From Tissierella_A sp964489715 (GTDB taxonomy: Bacteria > Bacillota > Clostridia > Tissierellales > Tissierellaceae), in the NCBI GenBank assembly GCA_964489715.1, contig CAZBAK010000001.1, positions 31,619-95,618 on the forward strand: a stretch of DNA of 64,000 nucleotides. The letters are read 5' to 3'. Positions 24,373 through 33,156 of this stretch are shown piece by piece. A model generated the notes under the pieces. The model did not search any database and was not told the origin of the DNA. It saw nothing but the letters and a program-made list of their open reading frames with translations. Within the stretch, counting starts at the first letter, position 1. The number at the start of each line of letters is the position of its first letter. Position numbers and translations under genes: made by a program.

Positions 24373-26145
24373 TTGAATATAAAGGAAAGACTTAAAGAAT
24401 TAAGAAAACTTATGGATCAAAGAGGGATAGATGTCTATATAGTTCCTACAAAAGACCCACATGGTTCAGAATATGTTGCTGAACATTATAAGGGAAGAAG
24501 CTTTATTTCAGGCTTTACAGGCTCGGCAGGAAGCGTTCTTATAAGTAAAGATAAGGCTCTTTTATGGACTGATGGAAGATACTTTATACAGGCTGAAAAT
24601 GAAATAAAGGATACGGAATATATACTTATGCCTATAGGTGATAAAGATACTCCTAGTATGAAGGAATGGCTTAAGGACAATTTAGAAAAAGAAGGATCCT
24701 TAGGATTTGATGGAAAGCTATTTGCTCAGAAAGAAGTAGAAGATTTAGAAGAAGCTTTAAAAGATAAGAATGTAAAGTTTATAGATAGCTATGATCTAGT
24801 AGGAGAAATCTGGAAGGATAGGCCAGAACTATCTAAAGAAAAAGCTTTTTCTTTAGATGAAAAATATGCAGGACTTACTGCTAAGAAAAAAATACAAGAA
24901 GTAAGAGAAGAAATGAAAAAGAAGAGTGCAGATATTTTCCTGATATCTAGCTTAGATGATATAGCTTGGCTATTTAATATAAGGGGAAATGATGTAGCTT
25001 TCAATCCAGTAGTTATATCATATGGAGCTGTTAGCCTTGAAGAGGCCTATATATTTGTAGATAGTGATAAAATAGAAGATGATTTAAAAGACTTTCTAAG
25101 TAAAAATGGTGTAGAAATAAAGGAATATGAAGAAGTATCTTCTTTTGTAGAAAGCTTGAAAGATAAGAAGGTACTTTTAGATAAGAAGAAGATAAATAGA
25201 TGGTTATACAAATCTTTAAAAGATGTTAAAGTTATAGATAGTATGGACATAACTACAAAGTTAAAGGCTATAAAGAATCCTACAGAAATAAAAAATCAAA
25301 GAAATGCCTATATTAAAGATGGAGTAGCTTTGGTAAAATTCTTTAATTGGATAGATAAAAATATAGGAAAAAAAGAAATAACAGAAATAACTGCCTCTGA
25401 AAATTTAGAAAGCTTTAGAAGAGAGCAAGATTTATTTATAGAAGCTAGTTTTGGAACTATATCAGCCTATGGTGCAAATGCTGCCATGGCTCATTATTCT
25501 GCCAGTGAAGATGATTTTTCAGTCTTGGAAGCTAGAGCTTTATATCTAGTGGATTCCGGAGGCCAATACCTGGACGGTACAACTGATATAACTAGAACAA
25601 TCGCTCTTGGGCCTATAAGTGATGAAGAAAGAAGAGACTATAGCTTAACTCTCAAGGCTCATATAAATTTAGCTAGAATGAAGTTTTTACAAGGCACAGA
25701 TGGCTATCAACTTGATATAGCTTGTCGATATCCACTGTGGCAAGAAGGCCTTGACTATAAACATGGAACAGGTCATGGAATAGGATTTTTATTAAATGTC
25801 CATGAGGGGCCTCATAGGATTGCAAATGCACCTAGTGATGTAGCTTTAAAAGAAGGTATGATAGTTTCCATAGAGCCAGGAGTTTATAGAGGTGGAAAAC
25901 ATGGAATTAGAATAGAAAATATAGTAGCTGTAAAAAAAGATATAAAGACTGAGTTTGGTCAATTTATGAGCTTTGAGATGTTATCCTTTGTACCAATTGA
26001 TTTAAATTGTTTAGATATAGAGCTTTTAAATAGAGAGGAAATAGATTGGTTAAATAACTATCATAGTCAAGTATATGATAAATTATCTCCTTTTATGAAT
26101 AAGGAAGAAAGAGAATATCTTGAGGAAAAAACAAAACATATTTAA
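24373..26145 (+). CDS. M24 aminopeptidase P family protein
   Basis: This metallopeptidase removes an N-terminal residue from peptides with proline in position two. The C-terminal pita-bread domain carries the metal ligands: two Asp in VDSGGQYLDGTTDITRT, His in GTGHGIGF, and Glu in VSIEPGVYR and GIRIENIV. The 590-residue length is the long, three-domain aminopeptidase P type with two creatinase-like N-terminal domains. I choose TTG 24373, since GGGAGGA sits just upstream; an ATG at 24358 precedes that site. It is divergent from yqeC and not obviously linked to purines. Confidence 0.92.
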   Translation: MNIKERLKELRKLMDQRGIDVYIVPTKDPHGSEYVAEHYKGRSFISGFTGSAGSVLISKDKALLWTDGRYFIQAENEIKDTEYILMPIGDKDTPSMKEWLKDNLEKEGSLGFDGKLFAQKEVEDLEEALKDKNVKFIDSYDLVGEIWKDRPELSKEKAFSLDEKYAGLTAKKKIQEVREEMKKKSADIFLISSLDDIAWLFNIRGNDVAFNPVVISYGAVSLEEAYIFVDSDKIEDDLKDFLSKNGVEIKEYEEVSSFVESLKDKKVLLDKKKINRWLYKSLKDVKVIDSMDITTKLKAIKNPTEIKNQRNAYIKDGVALVKFFNWIDKNIGKKEITEITASENLESFRREQDLFIEASFGTISAYGANAAMAHYSASEDDFSVLEARALYLVDSGGQYLDGTTDITRTIALGPISDEERRDYSLTLKAHINLARMKFLQGTDGYQLDIACRYPLWQEGLDYKHGTGHGIGFLLNVHEGPHRIANAPSDVALKEGMIVSIEPGVYRGGKHGIRIENIVAVKKDIKTEFGQFMSFEMLSFVPIDLNCLDIELLNREEIDWLNNYHSQVYDKLSPFMNKEEREYLEEKTKHI

Positions 26146-26169
26146 AGAATATGTTATTTAAACTATAAA

Positions 26170-26211
26170 AAGATGGTAAATGATAAGAAGTAATTGTCTA
26201 TTTACCATCTT
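26170..26211 (+). terminator. terminator after the aminopeptidase gene
   Basis: AAGATGGTAAA (26170-26180) pairs with TTTACCATCTT (26201-26211) around a 20-base loop, followed by ATTATG. It is a moderate terminator signal. Confidence 0.6.
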
Positions 26212-26233
26212 ATTATGAGAAAAGGAGAATAAT

Positions 26234-26743
26234 ATGAATTATATTTCTAAATCTGAAAAAAATAAGACTATTAAATTAGTATATATGGCTATGTTTATTG
26301 CATTGTCTTTTATAGGATCACTTATAAAGATTCAGGGAAGTATAGCCTTGGATTCTTTAAGTGCATTCTTTGCAAGTCTCTTTCTAGGTCCAGTGCTGGG
26401 AGCAGCAGTTGGAGCCTTAGGACACTTGCTTACTGCATTTACAAGTGGATTTCCTTTAACTCTTCCTATACATATAATTATAATGATTGAGATGGCAATA
26501 GTTGTATATTTATTTGGACTTATATATGAAAGAGGAAGTGAAATATTTGCAGTAATAATAGCAATAATCTTAAATGGTATAGGAGCAGTGCTTATACTTG
26601 CACCTATTACCAGCATAATGGGATTGCCTCTAAATGGTAGAGCTTTTATATATGCCATGGTACTTCCTTTGACCTTGGCCTCTGGGCTTAATATTATTTT
26701 GGCCTATATACTTTTTAAGATTATAGGGAAGGTCTTGAGATGA
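26234..26743 (+). CDS. cblT: ECF transporter S component, probably CblT-like (alpha-ribazole)
   Basis: This is a 169-residue integral membrane protein with about five or six hydrophobic helices (VYMAMFIALSFIGSLIKI; FFASLFLGPVLGAAVGALGH). The layout is that of the substrate-capture component of an energy-coupling-factor importer. The general EcfAAT module is not in this window. Its gene overlaps by ATGA with an AIR-synthase-like kinase gene, the arrangement reported for CblT-CblS, which salvage alpha-ribazole for cobalamin synthesis. The ECF class is well supported; the substrate is inferred from the neighbour. Confidence 0.75.
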   Translation: MNYISKSEKNKTIKLVYMAMFIALSFIGSLIKIQGSIALDSLSAFFASLFLGPVLGAAVGALGHLLTAFTSGFPLTLPIHIIIMIEMAIVVYLFGLIYERGSEIFAVIIAIILNGIGAVLILAPITSIMGLPLNGRAFIYAMVLPLTLASGLNIILAYILFKIIGKVLR

Positions 26744-27486
26744 TAACAAGTAAATATAGAGATCTGACCATTATAGACATAAATGAGTCTCAAAAGTTGG
26801 TTATATCTTGTGATTCTTCTGGAGCTATAGGAGATAAGGAAAATGATATAATAAAAACTAGACCTGAGATAGTGGGTTACTTTGGAGCACAAGTTAGCAT
26901 GATGGAACTGCTTTCTTTTGGAGCAAGACCTATATCTGTTATAGATACTCTTTCAGTAGAGATGTATCCTACAGGAGAAAGAATAATAAAGGGTATTAAA
27001 AAAGCCTTAGAGCCTTTGCACTTCAATATAGACAATATAATAACGGGAAGTACAGAAGAAAACTTTCCTGTGAGCGTAACTGCTATGGGTATAACTGTGC
27101 TTGGAATTTTAGAAAAAGATAAATTTGTTTATCCTAAAACAGAAGAGGAAGATATTGCAGTAGTAGTTGGAGTTCCAAAACTAGGAAATGAAATACTGGA
27201 AAATCCAAAAGATATAATGAATATAAAGTATTTAATTGATCTAAAAGATAAGAAGTATATAAAGGAAATACTCCCAGTTGGCTCTAAAGGTATATTAAAT
27301 GAATTAAATCAAATGGGAAAGACTAATAAATTAAATTTTTTGTTAGAGAAAGAAATTTCTATTGATTTATATAAGTCAGCAGGGCCTTCAACATGTGCTA
27401 TAGTTTCATTAAATAAAAATGATTTAGAAAGACTTCAAGGAGACATAGATCTGCCTGTAGAAACAATAGCAAGTTTTATGGATTAG
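26740..27486 (+). CDS. cblS: AIR synthase-related protein, probably CblS-like alpha-ribazole kinase
   Basis: The 248 residues contain ISCDSSGAIGDKENDII, an acidic ATP/Mg-binding segment like those of PurM/ThiL-family enzymes, then GARPISVIDTLSVEM and GSTEENFPVSVTAMGITVLG. Members paired with an ECF S component have been shown to phosphorylate alpha-ribazole. It starts inside the stop of the transporter gene (ATGA). It is not a purine biosynthesis PurM, which is longer and has different motifs. No cobalamin riboswitch is visible upstream. Confidence 0.7.
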   Translation: MITSKYRDLTIIDINESQKLVISCDSSGAIGDKENDIIKTRPEIVGYFGAQVSMMELLSFGARPISVIDTLSVEMYPTGERIIKGIKKALEPLHFNIDNIITGSTEENFPVSVTAMGITVLGILEKDKFVYPKTEEEDIAVVVGVPKLGNEILENPKDIMNIKYLIDLKDKKYIKEILPVGSKGILNELNQMGKTNKLNFLLEKEISIDLYKSAGPSTCAIVSLNKNDLERLQGDIDLPVETIASFMD

Positions 27487-27495
27487 GATGCTTTT

Positions 27496-27546
27496 AAAAA
27501 GATTATAAGCTGATTATTTTACAATAATCGGCTTATAATCTTTTTA
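27496..27546 (+). terminator. terminator before uvrC
   Basis: AAAAAGATTATAAGCTGATT and its near-perfect complement (AATCGGCTTATAATCTTTTT) form a long stem with a loop near TTTACA, ending in a T tract at 27541-27546. It closes the accessory segment at its junction with the conserved uvrC block. Confidence 0.85.
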
Positions 27547-27595
27547 TTATATATGATATAATATATTTAGCAGATAAAAATATAAAGGTGATAAA

Positions 27596-29455
27596 ATGTT
27601 TAATATAGAAGAAGAATTAAAAAACTTACCAGCTAAGCCTGGAGTTTACATTATGAAGAATAGTAATGATGAGATCATATATGTAGGAAAGGCAATTTCC
27701 CTTAAAAATAGGGTAAGGCAGTACTTTCAAAAGGGAAACAATCAAGGAAGCAAAGTACGTGCCATGGTTAAAAATATAAAGGAATTTGAATATATAATAG
27801 TAGACAATGAAGTTGAAGCTCTTATTCTTGAATCAAATTTTATTAAGAAGCATAAACCTAAATACAATATACTCTTAAGGGATGATAAACAATATCCCTA
27901 TATAAAGGTATCTTTAAATGAAAAGTTTCCAAGAGTTATGAAGACAAGAAGAGTATTAAAAGATGGAGCTAAATATTTTGGACCTTATCCAAGTGCTACG
28001 TCTGTCAATGATGCTATAGATATTCTTCATGAAATATATCCTATAAGAACCTGTAAATTGAACTTAGATAGGGAAAATAAAAATATAAGACCATGTTTAA
28101 GATATCAAATAGGAAAATGTAGCGGGGTTTGTATTGGACTTGGTGATGAAAAAGAGTATATGGATATGATAAAAAAAGTAATGAGATTTTTAAGTGGAAA
28201 AGATGATTCAATTATAGAATTAATAGAAGCTAAAATGCTAGAAGCTTCTAAAGAATTAGAATTTGAAAAGGCAAGTATCTATAGGGACCAGTTAAACTCA
28301 CTTCTTACACTACAAGAAAAACAAAAGATAGTATCAGATATAACAATAGATAGAGATATTATAGCTATGGCTAGGGGTTTAGAAGAAGTCTGTATACAAA
28401 TCTTTTTTATTCGAGCTGGAAAGATCCTTGGAAGGGAACATTTCTTATTAGAAGATACATTTAATAGTGAAAGAGGAGAGATATTGAGTTCTTTTATAAA
28501 GCAGTTTTATATAGGAACAGCATATGTACCTAAGGAAATCCTCTTAGAATCAGAAATTGAAGATATTGAAACCGTTACTAAATGGCTTGAAAGCAAGAGA
28601 GGAAGTAGGGTTAATCTATCAGTTCCTCAAAGAGGCGAAAAACTTAGACTGGTAGAGATGGTAAAGAAAAATGCAAAAGATATGTTGAAGAAGTATGGAG
28701 ATAGATTTCTTAAAAAACATAGACAGAATTTAAGGGCTCTAGAAGAAATTCAAGATATACTGGATTTAGATCATCCAATTAAGAGAATTGAAGCGTATGA
28801 TATATCAAATATAAGTGGAGTTCATTCTGTAGGATCTATGGTGGTTTTTGAAAATGGAGAAGCAAAAAGAAGTGACTATAGAAGATTCAAAATAAAAAGT
28901 ATAGATACACCCGATGATTATGCTAGTATGGAGGAAGTATTAAAAAGAAGATTTACAAGAGGAATCAAAGAAAAGCAAAATAGAGAAGAGGATTTAAAAA
29001 TCCAAGGTTTTTCAAGTTTTCCAGATCTTATAATGATGGATGGTGGAAAGGGCCAGGTAAATATAGCTTTAAAGGTCTTAAATCAATTGGGATTAGATAT
29101 AGCAGTATGTGGCCTTGTAAAGGATGATTCCCATACAACAAGAGGGATTATATATGAAAATACTGAATATAATATGGACCTTGATTCTCTTGGATTTAAG
29201 ATGATCTATAAGATACAGGAAGAAGCCCATAGATTTGCTATAAATTATCATAGAAGTTTGAGAAGCAAAGATATGTTTAGATCTGAACTAGATGGTATAA
29301 AGGGAATCGGACAAAAGAGGAAGGTTGAGCTCTTGAAACACTTTAAAAGTATAGAAAAGATAAAAAAAGCTAGTATAGAAGAATTGCAAGAAGTTGAAAG
29401 TATGAATATAAAATCCGCAGAAGAATTATATAATCATTTTAGAGAGGAGAAATAA
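27596..29455 (+). CDS. uvrC: excinuclease ABC subunit C
   Basis: UvrC makes both incisions in nucleotide excision repair. The 619 residues show the GIY-YIG nuclease (KPGVYIMKNSNDEIIYVGKA, about residues 14-34), the KFGPYPS region, a UVR motif (ELEFEKASIYRDQL), the RNase H-like 5' nuclease (AYDISNISG, MMDGGKGQVN), and C-terminal helix-hairpin-helix motifs (LDGIKGIGQKRKVELLKHF). ATG 27596 follows AAAGGTG. uvrC is adjacent to uvrBA in many clostridia but here is about 22.7 kb away. Confidence 0.97.
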   Translation: MFNIEEELKNLPAKPGVYIMKNSNDEIIYVGKAISLKNRVRQYFQKGNNQGSKVRAMVKNIKEFEYIIVDNEVEALILESNFIKKHKPKYNILLRDDKQYPYIKVSLNEKFPRVMKTRRVLKDGAKYFGPYPSATSVNDAIDILHEIYPIRTCKLNLDRENKNIRPCLRYQIGKCSGVCIGLGDEKEYMDMIKKVMRFLSGKDDSIIELIEAKMLEASKELEFEKASIYRDQLNSLLTLQEKQKIVSDITIDRDIIAMARGLEEVCIQIFFIRAGKILGREHFLLEDTFNSERGEILSSFIKQFYIGTAYVPKEILLESEIEDIETVTKWLESKRGSRVNLSVPQRGEKLRLVEMVKKNAKDMLKKYGDRFLKKHRQNLRALEEIQDILDLDHPIKRIEAYDISNISGVHSVGSMVVFENGEAKRSDYRRFKIKSIDTPDDYASMEEVLKRRFTRGIKEKQNREEDLKIQGFSSFPDLIMMDGGKGQVNIALKVLNQLGLDIAVCGLVKDDSHTTRGIIYENTEYNMDLDSLGFKMIYKIQEEAHRFAINYHRSLRSKDMFRSELDGIKGIGQKRKVELLKHFKSIEKIKKASIEELQEVESMNIKSAEELYNHFREEK

Positions 29456-29456
29456 G

Positions 29457-29648
29457 ATGAATAAAAAACTTTATAAATCTCAAGAAAATAAGATGATTGC
29501 AGGTGTGTGTGGTGGTATTGGAGAATATTTTAATGTGGATCCTACTTTAATCAGATTAGCTTGGGCTGTACTTTCAATTCCAACAGCCATGTTTGGAGGT
29601 ATAGTTCTCTACATTATAGCGGCTATAATAATACCAAATGAGTATTAA
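29457..29648 (+). CDS. PspC-domain membrane protein
   Basis: This 63-residue protein reads KLYKSQENKMIAGVCGGIGE, then YFNVDPTLIRLAWAVLSI, and ends in a single membrane helix (GGIVLYIIAAIIIPN). It is a stand-alone PspC domain, associated with envelope stress responses. It starts one base after the uvrC stop, with AGAGGAG inside the end of uvrC. Confidence 0.9.
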   Translation: MNKKLYKSQENKMIAGVCGGIGEYFNVDPTLIRLAWAVLSIPTAMFGGIVLYIIAAIIIPNEY

Positions 29649-29667
29649 ATAAAAGGAGAATAGATAG

Positions 29668-30588
29668 ATGGATTATGTAAGACTAGAGGAACTGATAGAA
29701 GAACTAAATTTAGAACTAGTGTATGCTTCTGATGACATAGAAGATATAAAGATAAACTCCATAGAAGTATGTAGGCCTGGTCTACAAATAGGAGGATATT
29801 TTAATAAGTTTGTGCCTGAAAGAATACAGATTATAGGCAATGCAGAGTGGTATTATTATGAATCACTTTCCCTGGAAGAAAGAGTAAAAAATATGGATAG
29901 ATACTTCTCCTATGATATGCCAGCTATTATATTTGCTAGAGACTTGGAAGTGTTTCCTGAGATGATTGAACTGGCTAAAAAATATAATAGAACTATTTTA
30001 AGGACTAAGAGAACAACATCCAGTATTATTAATAAGATAACAGGATATATAGAACTAGAACTTGCACCAGAAACTAGAATACATGGAGTATTTGTAGAAG
30101 TATATGGAATAGGTGTCCTTATAACTGGTAAGTCTGGGGTAGGTAAATCCGAAACAGCACTTGATCTTGTAATTCGTGGTCACAGATTGATTTCAGATGA
30201 TACAGTTATAATAAAAGATGTAGAAGGAAAGCTTATGGGAAGATCTCCAGAGATCACAAGACACTTTATGGAAATTAGAGGGCTTGGTATACTTGATATA
30301 GAAAGACTCTATGGTGTTGGTTCTGTGAAAAATTATGAGTTTATAGATGTAGTAGTAGAACTTGAGCTTTGGAATGAAAGTGCCGAATATGACAGAATAG
30401 GTCTGGATGAAAGCTTTACTAGAATACTAGATCTAGATATTTCAACAGTTACAGTACCTGTAAGACCTGGTAGAAATGTTGCTATGATAGTTGAAGTTGC
30501 AGTTAGAAACTATAGGCAAAAAACATTGGGATACAATGCTGCCCATGAGTTAAACGAAAGAATAAAAAAGAGATCAAATGATAGATAA
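29668..30588 (+). CDS. hprK: HPr kinase/phosphorylase
   Basis: HprK phosphorylates HPr on Ser46 when glycolytic intermediates are high, and reverses the reaction otherwise; HPr-Ser-P is the corepressor of CcpA. The 306 residues have the P-loop GKSGVGKS (154-161), HRLISDD after it, and the K-loop EIRGLGILDIERLYG. Its partner HPr is encoded at 37365, and a cre site lies at 18179 in this window. AAGGAGA precedes the ATG. Confidence 0.97.
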   Translation: MDYVRLEELIEELNLELVYASDDIEDIKINSIEVCRPGLQIGGYFNKFVPERIQIIGNAEWYYYESLSLEERVKNMDRYFSYDMPAIIFARDLEVFPEMIELAKKYNRTILRTKRTTSSIINKITGYIELELAPETRIHGVFVEVYGIGVLITGKSGVGKSETALDLVIRGHRLISDDTVIIKDVEGKLMGRSPEITRHFMEIRGLGILDIERLYGVGSVKNYEFIDVVVELELWNESAEYDRIGLDESFTRILDLDISTVTVPVRPGRNVAMIVEVAVRNYRQKTLGYNAAHELNERIKKRSNDR

Positions 30589-30630
30589 AAAACATATTAA
30601 ATAAAAAATACTAACAATAGGGGTGATAGT

Positions 30631-31545
30631 TTGGATAGTAAAGAATTGATCCAAATATTTAAAGACAAGGAAGTAGGTAGCTTGCTTAAAGATGAAGCTA
30701 TGAAAAATCATACAACTTTTAAAATAGGAGGACCAGTTGATTTAATGATCCTTCCTAAAACTGAAGATCAGGTAAAGCTTGCAATAGATATATGTAAAAG
30801 TGAAAATTTGAACTATATGGTTATGGGTAACGGTAGCAATTTGCTAGTAAAAGATGGTGGTATAAGAGGAGTTATAATAAAGTTAAATGATAATTTTAAT
30901 AAAATAGAGGTAAGAGATAATAAAATATATGCAGAAGCTGGAGCTCTCTTGTGTGAAATTAGTAGAGAAGCTTTAAAAAATTCCCTATCAGGCTTTGAAT
31001 TTGCCAGTGGTATTCCAGGAGCTCTTGGAGGAGCTATGACTATGAATGCTGGAGCTTATGGTGGTGAAATGAAAGATGTCACAGAAAAGTTAAGGGTATT
31101 GGACAGCTATGGTAATATAAGAGAATATACAAATGAAGAAATGAATTTTAGATATAGGGGAAGCAGAGTAGAAGATGAGGGACTTGTAGTTTTAAGTGCA
31201 GTGATTAAACTAGAGAATAAAGAAAAAGAAGATATAAAAGCCATTATTGATGATTTAACTTATAAGAGAACTTCAAAACAGCCTCTAGAATATCCAAGTG
31301 GAGGCAGTACTTTTAAAAGACCTGAGGGCTACTATGCAGGGAAGCTTATAGATGACTCAGGTCTTAGAGGATTGAGATATGGTGGAGCAGAAGTTTCTAA
31401 AAAGCATTGTGGATTTGTTATAAATAAGGATAGAGCCACTTGCAAGGATGTTTTAACTCTTATAGAAACTATAAAAAAGACAGTAAAGGATAATTATGAA
31501 GTGGACTTAGAAAGAGAAATAAAATTACTTGGAGAAGAATTATAA
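30631..31545 (+). CDS. murB: UDP-N-acetylenolpyruvoylglucosamine reductase
   Basis: MurB reduces UDP-GlcNAc-enolpyruvate to UDP-MurNAc in peptidoglycan synthesis. The 304 residues include the FAD-binding VMGNGSNLLVKDGG and GFEFASGIPGALGGAMTMNAGAYGGE, the Tyr in FRYRGSR, and the PSGGSTFKRP loop with the catalytic Ser, which mark a type II MurB. It starts at TTG 30631 after AGGGGTGA. Its stop shares one base with the next start. Confidence 0.96.
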   Translation: MDSKELIQIFKDKEVGSLLKDEAMKNHTTFKIGGPVDLMILPKTEDQVKLAIDICKSENLNYMVMGNGSNLLVKDGGIRGVIIKLNDNFNKIEVRDNKIYAEAGALLCEISREALKNSLSGFEFASGIPGALGGAMTMNAGAYGGEMKDVTEKLRVLDSYGNIREYTNEEMNFRYRGSRVEDEGLVVLSAVIKLENKEKEDIKAIIDDLTYKRTSKQPLEYPSGGSTFKRPEGYYAGKLIDDSGLRGLRYGGAEVSKKHCGFVINKDRATCKDVLTLIETIKKTVKDNYEVDLEREIKLLGEEL

Positions 31546-32282
31546 TGAGACTTTTTGGTGACTATCATACCCATACAGTCTATAGCCATGGAGAGGGTCA
31601 AATAGAAGATAATGTAAAGATAGCTATAAAAAAAGATCTAAAAGAAATAGCCATATGTGATCATGGACCAGGGCATTTTTTATATGGAGTAAAGAGGGAA
31701 AATATATCCCTTATGAAGGAAGAGATAATTAGATTAAATGATAAATATTCTAAAGATGGTATAAAAATCCTCCTGGGAGTAGAAGCAAATCTTATTGGCT
31801 TTGAAGGAGAAATAGATATGGATGAGGAGCTTATCAAGCACACAGATATATTACTTTTAGGCTATCATTATGGAATTATACCTGCTAGTTTTAGAGATGG
31901 ATTTAGATTTTATATAGAAAATCCCCTAGCTAAATACCTAGGCCTTAACAAGGAAAAACTTATAGAATTAAATACTATAGCCTTTATAAAAGCTATCAAC
32001 AATTATCCAGTAGATTTTATAACCCATCCAGGTGCTAAAGTAGAACTAGATATAAAGGAACTTGCAAGAGAATGTTCCAAAGTTGGAACAGCTCTAGAGA
32101 TAAATGCAAAGCATGGGGAACTTTCAATGGAAAGCATTAAAATAGCTATGAAGGAAGATGTAGATTTCATTGTAAATAGTGATGCTCACTGTCCTGAGGA
32201 TGTGGGCAATATAGAAAAATCACTGGAGAGGGCAAAAGATGCTAAACTCCCCTTAAATAGAATAAAAAATATAATAATCTAG
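31545..32282 (+). CDS. PHP-domain phosphoesterase
   Basis: The 245-residue metal-dependent phosphoesterase has the PHP motifs FGDYHTHTVYSHGEG, ICDHGP, VEANLIGFEGE, THPG and VNSDAHCPEDVG. It resembles the YcdX/HisJ-like group; its substrate is unknown. Translation is coupled to murB by a 1-base overlap. The same murB-PHP-rapZ order is common in clostridia. Confidence 0.9.
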   Translation: MRLFGDYHTHTVYSHGEGQIEDNVKIAIKKDLKEIAICDHGPGHFLYGVKRENISLMKEEIIRLNDKYSKDGIKILLGVEANLIGFEGEIDMDEELIKHTDILLLGYHYGIIPASFRDGFRFYIENPLAKYLGLNKEKLIELNTIAFIKAINNYPVDFITHPGAKVELDIKELARECSKVGTALEINAKHGELSMESIKIAMKEDVDFIVNSDAHCPEDVGNIEKSLERAKDAKLPLNRIKNIII

Positions 32283-32292
32283 GAGGATTTAA

Positions 32293-33147
32293 ATGGATTT
32301 TTTAATAATAACTGGTATGTCTGGAGCAGGTAAATCTCAGACTATGAAAATATTAGAAGATATGGGCTATTACTGCATGGACAACCTGCCTCCAAGTTTA
32401 CTTCCGCAAATTGCAGAACTCTTTCAAGAGTCCCAAAGAGGTATGAAAAAGATAGCCGTAGTAATAGATACAAGAGGCGGAGAATTCTTTTCTGATCTCT
32501 TTGAATCATTAGATGGATTAAATAAAATGGGAATAAATTACAAGATACTTTTTATAGATGCAAGGGATAATGTAATTATAAAAAGATATAAAGAACTTAG
32601 AAGGGTCCATCCTCTAAAACCAGATGGCAGGATAATTGAGGGAATTGAATTAGAAAGAAAACTTTTACGAGAATTAAAGGAAAAAGCCTATTTTATTATA
32701 GATACTTCCGACTTAAAACTTGGCATATTGAAAGAAGAAATTTACCAACTATTTTCTGAGGGTGGAGAAAAAAGAAAATTAAGTATTTTGGTAACAAGTT
32801 TTGGTTTTAAAAACGGGGTTCTTATGGATGCAGATCTAATATTTGATGTAAGATTCCTTCCAAATCCATACTATATACCTGAATTAAAAGAACATTCAGG
32901 CAGAGAGGAGCTAGTTAAAGATTATGTATTTAAGTGGCCTCAAACAAATATTTTTATTGCTAAAGTAGTAGATATGGTAGAGTTTTTAATTCCCTATTAT
33001 ATAGAAGAAGGAAAGACTCAGCTTGTAATTGGGATAGGATGTACTGGAGGATTCCATAGGTCCGTAGCTATTACTAATAAATTATCCCAGATATTGGAAG
33101 AACATGGTCATAGAACTATAGTAAATCATAGAGACTTAAAAAGATAG
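32293..33147 (+). CDS. rapZ: RNase adapter/nucleotide-binding protein RapZ (YvcJ)
   Basis: This 284-residue P-loop protein binds ATP and GTP. The Walker A TGMSGAGKSQ is near residue 8, followed by DNLPPSLLPQI; the C-terminal domain has DVRFLPNPYYIPELK, SFGFKNGV and GIGCTGGFHRSVAI. In Gram-positives it is linked with YvcK and with competence. AGGAGG precedes the ATG. Confidence 0.96.
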   Translation: MDFLIITGMSGAGKSQTMKILEDMGYYCMDNLPPSLLPQIAELFQESQRGMKKIAVVIDTRGGEFFSDLFESLDGLNKMGINYKILFIDARDNVIIKRYKELRRVHPLKPDGRIIEGIELERKLLRELKEKAYFIIDTSDLKLGILKEEIYQLFSEGGEKRKLSILVTSFGFKNGVLMDADLIFDVRFLPNPYYIPELKEHSGREELVKDYVFKWPQTNIFIAKVVDMVEFLIPYYIEEGKTQLVIGIGCTGGFHRSVAITNKLSQILEEHGHRTIVNHRDLKR

Positions 33148-33156
33148 GTGGTAAAT

